Both the position numbers and the translations under genes were made by a program. Below the pieces are notes generated by a model. It saw only the letters and a list, made by a program, of their open reading frames with translations. It searched no databases and was not told the DNA's origin. A stretch of 64,000 nt of DNA from assembly GCA_027493935.1 (NCBI GenBank), contig JAOSJV010000001.1, positions 1,426,001 to 1,490,000 of the forward strand, read 5' to 3'. Of this stretch, positions 59,776 to 64,000 are shown one piece after another (position 1 is the first letter of the stretch; the number at the start of each line of letters is the position of its first letter). This stretch comes from Burkholderiales bacterium (GTDB taxonomy: Bacteria > Pseudomonadota > Gammaproteobacteria > Burkholderiales > SG8-39).

Positions 59776-60741
59776 ATGCGAGAGAGGCATCGCCCGAGAG
59801 GCTGCGCGCCCGCCGTGCAAGCAACGGCCGGCGCGCCCGATCGTGTGCGTCGCGTGCTGCTCGCGGGCGGCGGGCTCGCGCTCGCGGCGCCGTGGCTGCC
59901 GGCGGGGGGCTCGGTCGACCGTTCCAGGGCGCGTTTCTCGCGCGGCCTCTTCTGGCGGGTGTCGCGCGCGGGCGTGCCCGACAGTCACGCGTTCGGCACC
60001 ATCCACATCGTCGATGCGCGCGTGGCCGAGCCTCCGGCAGCCGCGCTCGACGCGCTCGCGGTCTCGCGGACTTTCGCGATGGAGCTGGTCACCGACCGGA
60101 TCATCGACGACCGCATGTTCGACATCGAGAAGCTGAGCGGCGGCCGGCGCCTGGAGACGCTGATCGGCGCGGCGGACTTCGAGCGCGTCCGGTCGCGCCT
60201 TGCGGCGCAGGGCGTGTCCGCGCACGCGATCGAGCGCATGAAGCCCTGGGCCGCGATGCTCGCCGTCTCGCGCACCAGCGCCCGTGACGGATCGGTCCCG
60301 CTCGATCGCCGGCTGCTGGCGGCGGCGCGCGCGCGGCGCCTGCGCCTGCAGCCGCTCGAGTCGCTCGAGGAGCAGGCCGCGTCGTTCGATGCGGTGCCAC
60401 TGGCGACGCAGATCGCGCTCCTGCGGCACGTCCTCGACGACCGCGACGTGCTGGAAGGCGAAACCGAGGCGACGATCCGCGCCTGGCTCGCGGGCGATCT
60501 GGTGACGCTCGCGCGGTTTCCCGAGCGCATGGAGGCGCGCTTCCCTGGGCTCGGCGCCCACTATCGCGAGCTCGTGCGGCACCTCATCCACAACCGCACG
60601 GTGCTGATGCATTTCCGGCTCGCGCTGCCGCTGCGCGCCGGCGGTGTGTTCATCGCTGTCGGCGCGCTGCACCTCGAGGGCGATCGGGGCCTGCTCGCGA
60701 TGCTCGCCGACGACGGCTACGGCGTCGAGCGCGCCGCATAG
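59776..60741 (+). CDS. TraB/GumN-family protein
   Basis: 321 residues from ATG 59776; an in-frame TTG at 59758 would add six. A hydrophobic segment near residues 30-45 (VLLAGGGLALAAPW) may be a signal peptide. Family signatures: AFGTIHIVDARV near residue 72 and FIAVGALHLEGDRGLL near the end. The family includes proposed metalloproteases and periplasmic lipoproteins of unclear reaction; no function is assigned. Confidence 0.85.
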   Translation: MRERHRPRGCAPAVQATAGAPDRVRRVLLAGGGLALAAPWLPAGGSVDRSRARFSRGLFWRVSRAGVPDSHAFGTIHIVDARVAEPPAAALDALAVSRTFAMELVTDRIIDDRMFDIEKLSGGRRLETLIGAADFERVRSRLAAQGVSAHAIERMKPWAAMLAVSRTSARDGSVPLDRRLLAAARARRLRLQPLESLEEQAASFDAVPLATQIALLRHVLDDRDVLEGETEATIRAWLAGDLVTLARFPERMEARFPGLGAHYRELVRHLIHNRTVLMHFRLALPLRAGGVFIAVGALHLEGDRGLLAMLADDGYGVERAA

Positions 60742-60793
60742 CCTCGCGGGCCGCCGCGCCGTGCGGCGCGGCGCTTCCGGCTATCATCGCAGC

Positions 60794-61423
60794 ATGAGTG
60801 GCATCGTCGTCCTGATCTCCGGGCGCGGCAGCAACTTGCGCTCGATCGTGGAGGCCGGCCTGCCGGTGGCCGCCGTGATCGCGAACCAGGCGGACGCGGC
60901 GGGGCTGACCTTCGCGCGCGGCCGCGGCGTGCCTACCGAGGTCCTCGAGCACCGTGCCTTTGACTCGCGCGAAGCCTTCGACGAGGCGCTCGCCGCCGTG
61001 GTCGATCGCCATGCGCCGCGGCTCGTCGCGCTCGCCGGGTTCATGCGCGTCCTCACGGCGCCGTTCGTCGTGCGCTACGCGGGCCGGCTGATGAACATCC
61101 ATCCGTCGCTGCTCCCGGCGTTTCCCGGGCTGCACACGCACACGGCGGCGCTCGCCGCCGGCGTGAAGGTCCACGGGGCGACGGTGCACTTCGTGACGCC
61201 CGAGCTCGACCGCGGGCCGATCGTGATCCAGGCCGCCGTGCCGGTGCTGCCCGGCGACGACGCCGACCGGCTCGCGGCGCGCGTGCTCGCGCAGGAGCAC
61301 GTGATCTATCCGCGGGCGATCGAGTGGTTCCTCGCCGGCAGGCTGGCTGTCTCGGGCGGCACCGTGACGGTCACGGGGCGGCGCGAGGCGCAGCTCGTGT
61401 TCGCGCCAGCGGTCGCCGCGTGA
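60794..61423 (+). CDS. purN: Phosphoribosylglycinamide formyltransferase PurN
   Basis: 209 residues. ISGRGSNLRSIVEA binds GAR phosphate; the catalytic Asn and His are in RLMNIHPSLLPAFPG; the Asp is in HFVTPELDRGPI. Transfers formyl from 10-formyl-THF in the third step of purine synthesis. Stop TGA overlaps the GTG of the next gene by three bases. Confidence 0.96.
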   Translation: MSGIVVLISGRGSNLRSIVEAGLPVAAVIANQADAAGLTFARGRGVPTEVLEHRAFDSREAFDEALAAVVDRHAPRLVALAGFMRVLTAPFVVRYAGRLMNIHPSLLPAFPGLHTHTAALAAGVKVHGATVHFVTPELDRGPIVIQAAVPVLPGDDADRLAARVLAQEHVIYPRAIEWFLAGRLAVSGGTVTVTGRREAQLVFAPAVAA

Positions 61424-62754
61424 CCCCGGGCGCCCCCACCCGCGACGGCGGGAGCGCTGCCGCGGCGCGCCGCACGCCGCGCCTGACCACGCCGCTCTTC
61501 GCCCGGTTGGAGGCCGCCCTCGCCAAGGTGCTCGAGCTCGACCGTCCGGCGGACAGGCTGCTCTCGAGCTATTTCCGCGCGCATCCGGGGCTCGGCCAGG
61601 GCGATCGGGCGCTCGTCGCCGAGACCGTCTACGCCGTGCTGCGCCGCCGGCGGCTGCTCGAGCACCGTGGCGCAGGTGCCGAGCCGCGGCGCCTCGCGCT
61701 CGCCGCGCTCGCGCATCTCGGCGGCTACAGCGTGCGCGCGCTGGAGGGTGTGGCGACCGCCGCCGAGCTGCGCTGGCTCGAGACGCTGAAGGGCGCCGAG
61801 CGCGTGAGCCTGCCGCTCGCCGTCGCCTGCGACCTTCCGGACTGGATCGTGGAGCGGCTGCGGGCGTGGTATCCGGAAGACGAGCTGCTCGCGCTCGCCC
61901 GCGCGCTGCAGAGGACGGCGCCCCTTGACCTGCGCGTCAATGCGGCGCGGGCCGGTCGCGACGCGGTGCTCGCGGCGCTGCACGCGGACGCAATCGCGGC
62001 TTCGCCGACGCCGTACTCGCCGTTCGGCATCCGCGTCGCGGGGCGTCCGCCGCTCCATCGCCACCGTCTGTTCCTCGACGGGATGATCGAGGTGCAGGAC
62101 GAGGCGAGCCAGCTCGTCTGCCTGCTCCTCGGCGTGCGGCGCGGCGAGATGGTGGCCGATTTCTGCGCCGGCGCGGGCGGCAAGTCGCTCGCGCTCGCCG
62201 CCGCGATGCGCTCGACCGGACGCGTGTACGCCTTCGACGTCTCCGAGCGCCGGCTCGCCGAGCTCCAGCCCCGCCTCGCGCGCTCGGGCCTGTCGAACGT
62301 GCACCCGCAGCGCATCGCGTCGGAGCGCGATCCCCGGCTGCAGCGGCTCGCCGGCAAGATCGACCGCGTGCTGATCGACGCGCCGTGCAGCGGGCTCGGC
62401 ACGCTGCGCCGCAATCCCGACCTCAAGTGGCGGCAGCGCCCGGAGTCGGTCGCCGAGATGACGCGCAAGCAATTCGCGATCCTGGCCGCGGCAGCGGCGC
62501 TCGCCCGGCCGGGCGGCCGGCTCGTGTACGCGACGTGCAGCCTGCTGGCCGAGGAGAACGAGGCGATCGTCGACGCGTTCCTCGCCGCCCATCCGGCGTT
62601 CCGCGCCGCCCCGGCGCGTGCCGCCCTCGCGGCGCAGGGGATCGATGTCCCGGCCGCGCGCGAGAACGCGGAGCGCGGCGAGTACCTGTGGCTGCTGCCG
62701 CACGTGCACGGTACCGACGGCTTCTTCGCCGCCCTGCTGGAGCGCGCCGCATGA
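61420..62754 (+). CDS. RsmB/NOP-family RNA m5C methyltransferase
   Basis: 444 residues from GTG 61420. The N-terminal NusB-like helical domain (residues ~25-170) marks RsmB-type enzymes that methylate 16S rRNA C967. The catalytic domain has ADFCAGAGGKSLALAA, DAPCSGLGTLRRNPD and YATCSLLAEENEAI, giving both catalytic cysteines. The substrate position is inferred. Coupled to purN upstream and overlapping the PLD gene by ATGA downstream. Confidence 0.9.
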   Translation: MTPGAPTRDGGSAAAARRTPRLTTPLFARLEAALAKVLELDRPADRLLSSYFRAHPGLGQGDRALVAETVYAVLRRRRLLEHRGAGAEPRRLALAALAHLGGYSVRALEGVATAAELRWLETLKGAERVSLPLAVACDLPDWIVERLRAWYPEDELLALARALQRTAPLDLRVNAARAGRDAVLAALHADAIAASPTPYSPFGIRVAGRPPLHRHRLFLDGMIEVQDEASQLVCLLLGVRRGEMVADFCAGAGGKSLALAAAMRSTGRVYAFDVSERRLAELQPRLARSGLSNVHPQRIASERDPRLQRLAGKIDRVLIDAPCSGLGTLRRNPDLKWRQRPESVAEMTRKQFAILAAAAALARPGGRLVYATCSLLAEENEAIVDAFLAAHPAFRAAPARAALAAQGIDVPAARENAERGEYLWLLPHVHGTDGFFAALLERAA

Positions 62755-63335
62755 TGCGGGCGGTCTTGATCGCGGCCGCTGCCTGGTGCGCGATCGCTGC
62801 CGCGCCGGCGCTCGCGCGCGACGGCGAGCGCGCGCCGGCGCCGCGCGAGCTCGCGGCAGCGGGCACGGTGCAGGTCGCGTTCCCGCCCTGGGACGATGCC
62901 GAAGGACTGGTCGTCGCGGCGATCGACGCCGCGCGGCGTCAGATCCGTGTCCAGACCTTCACCTTCAGCAATCGCGCGATCGCCCGCGCCCTGGTCGCCG
63001 CACGCCAGCGCGGCGTCGACGTCGCGGTGACCGCCGACCGTGGGCAGGTCTATGGCGCAGGATTCACCCGCATACCGGAGCTCGCCCGGGCAGGCATCCC
63101 GGTCTGGCTGGAGGTGCGCTATGCCGCGGCGCACAGCAAGGTGATGGTCATCGACGCCGACACGCGCGAGAGCGTGCTGATCACCGGCAGCTTCAACTGG
63201 ACCTCGGCGGCGCAGCGCAAGAATGCCGAGAATCTGCTGATCGTGCGGCGCAACCGGGATCTCGCGCTGGAATATCTCGCCAACTGGGAGCGCCGGCGGG
63301 CGCAGGCGCTTCCGTACGGTCGACCGGCGCGCTGA
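62751..63335 (+). CDS. Phospholipase D-family protein (Nuc-like), exported
   Basis: 194 residues. Signal peptide LIAAAAWCAIAAAPALA at residues 5-22; one HKD motif, HSKVMVIDADT, then ITGSFNWTSAAQRKNAEN, which is typical of small Nuc-type PLD proteins that dimerise to form the active site. It may be a periplasmic endonuclease or phosphodiesterase. ATG 62751 overlaps the stop of the upstream gene; ATG 62754 is an alternative. Confidence 0.9.
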   Translation: MMRAVLIAAAAWCAIAAAPALARDGERAPAPRELAAAGTVQVAFPPWDDAEGLVVAAIDAARRQIRVQTFTFSNRAIARALVAARQRGVDVAVTADRGQVYGAGFTRIPELARAGIPVWLEVRYAAAHSKVMVIDADTRESVLITGSFNWTSAAQRKNAENLLIVRRNRDLALEYLANWERRRAQALPYGRPAR

Positions 63336-63511
63336 ACCGGGTGCGACGGCCCCGGCGGGCCTACGAACGCGCAGGCGCGCGCTGCGTGCTACATTCCCGC
63401 ACTGGCAGCAGATCGTTGCGGTTGCCAGCGGGGCGAATTCCCCGTAGAATCGGGCGGCCACGCGGAACGCCCCGAATACCCCGAATACCTATAACCAACT
63501 CGCGGATCTTC

Positions 63512-64000
63512 ATGCTCTTTTTCCGGACTGTTCGACCTCTCCTGGTGGGGACTAGCACTGGTCGCGCTCGCGCTCACCCACGTGACCATCGCGGCGGTGA
63601 CGATCTTCCTGCACCGGTGCCAGGCGCATCGTGCGCTCGAGCTCCATCCGATCGCGTCGCACTTCTTCCGCTTCTGGCTCTGGCTCACCACCGGCATGGT
63701 GACCAAGGAGTGGGCCGCGATCCACCGTAAGCACCACGCGAAGTGCGAGACGGCGGAGGACCCGCACAGCCCGCAGGTGTACGGCATCAACCGTGTCCTC
63801 TGGCTGGGGGTGTTTCTCTACGTCAAGGAGTCCTACAACCGCGAGACCCTGAGCCGCTACGGCCACGGCACGCCGGACGACTGGCTCGAACGCAACGTCT
63901 ACGCGAAGCGCACGCGGCTGGGGCTGACGCTGATGGGGCTCGCCGACGTCTTGCTCTTCGGGATCGTGCCGGGGTTCGCGATCTTTCTGGTGCAGATCGC
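63512..64000 (+). CDS. Acyl-CoA/fatty-acid desaturase, N-terminal part (cut by window edge; one frameshift)
   Basis: 163 residues are visible and continue past the window. Membrane segments include LALVALALTHVTIAAVTIFL. Histidine box 1 is HRCQAH, box 2 is HRKHH, the spacing expected in delta-9-type acyl desaturases. An extra C near 63524 shifts the frame after the ATG; corrected, it reads MLFFGLFDLSWWG. The third His box would lie outside the window. Confidence 0.85.

Overview
The window looks like chromosomal DNA of a high-GC betaproteobacterium, probably Burkholderiales or a related uncultured lineage. Reasons: the divergent darP/pmbA pair, TRAP transporters, a phasin, a LeuCD/aconitase-type fusion, and the proteobacterial sortase-type two-component pair PdsR/PdsS. 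Coding density is high and most genes are housekeeping or central metabolism. A striking technical feature is that at least 17 otherwise well-conserved genes, including nrdR, carry one or more single-base indels, mostly in C or G runs. I read these as sequence errors and annotate across them, stating where each shift lies.

Layout. 1-2.2 kb: tandem PilZ-like proteins. 2.3-6.3 kb: AsmA-like membrane protein, esterase, mog, darP, pmbA. 6.7-9.9 kb: TRAP transporter (dctP converging on dctQM). 10.2-13.6 kb: YbaN-like protein, LeuCD/aconitase-type hydro-lyase, exported-looking SAM methyltransferase. 13.7-22.8 kb: form II aerobic CO-dehydrogenase-type (molybdenum hydroxylase) cluster: coxS-coxL-coxM, then coxD-coxE-(EF-hand)-coxG, with divergent xdhC and a MocA-like cytidylyltransferase supplying the cofactor. 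22.9-29.7 kb: Deg protease, M61 peptidase, PP2C phosphatase, histidine phosphatase, PLP dehydratase, degenerate GGDEF protein. 29.7-34.9 kb: pdsR-pdsS-crp-tpmt operon facing a divergent set of two small ORFs and a sortase-fold protein that has lost both catalytic residues. 35-39.5 kb: glyA-nrdR-ribD-ribE, with ribD and ribE separated by a small-protein cassette.

39.5-45.3 kb is the accessory stretch. It has small unknown genes, a divergent leucyl/phenylalanyl-tRNA-protein transferase homologue, an unusual tRNA-His, a second diverged copy of the cassette found between ribD and ribE, and a 4,5-dihydroxyphthalate-decarboxylase-like gene. 45.4-64 kb returns to core genes: hrpA, EI24-like membrane protein, CinA-like protein, phasin, thioesterase, GalT-like protein, EamA transporter, gluQ, thioredoxin, a four-PAS GGDEF protein, pirin, flavin reductase, GumN-like protein, purN, an RsmB-type methyltransferase, a PLD protein and the start of a desaturase.

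The most unusual items are the catalytically dead sortase homologue beside an intact sortase-type two-component system, and the duplicated cassette encoding a ~95-residue unknown protein plus a small Cys-rich protein.
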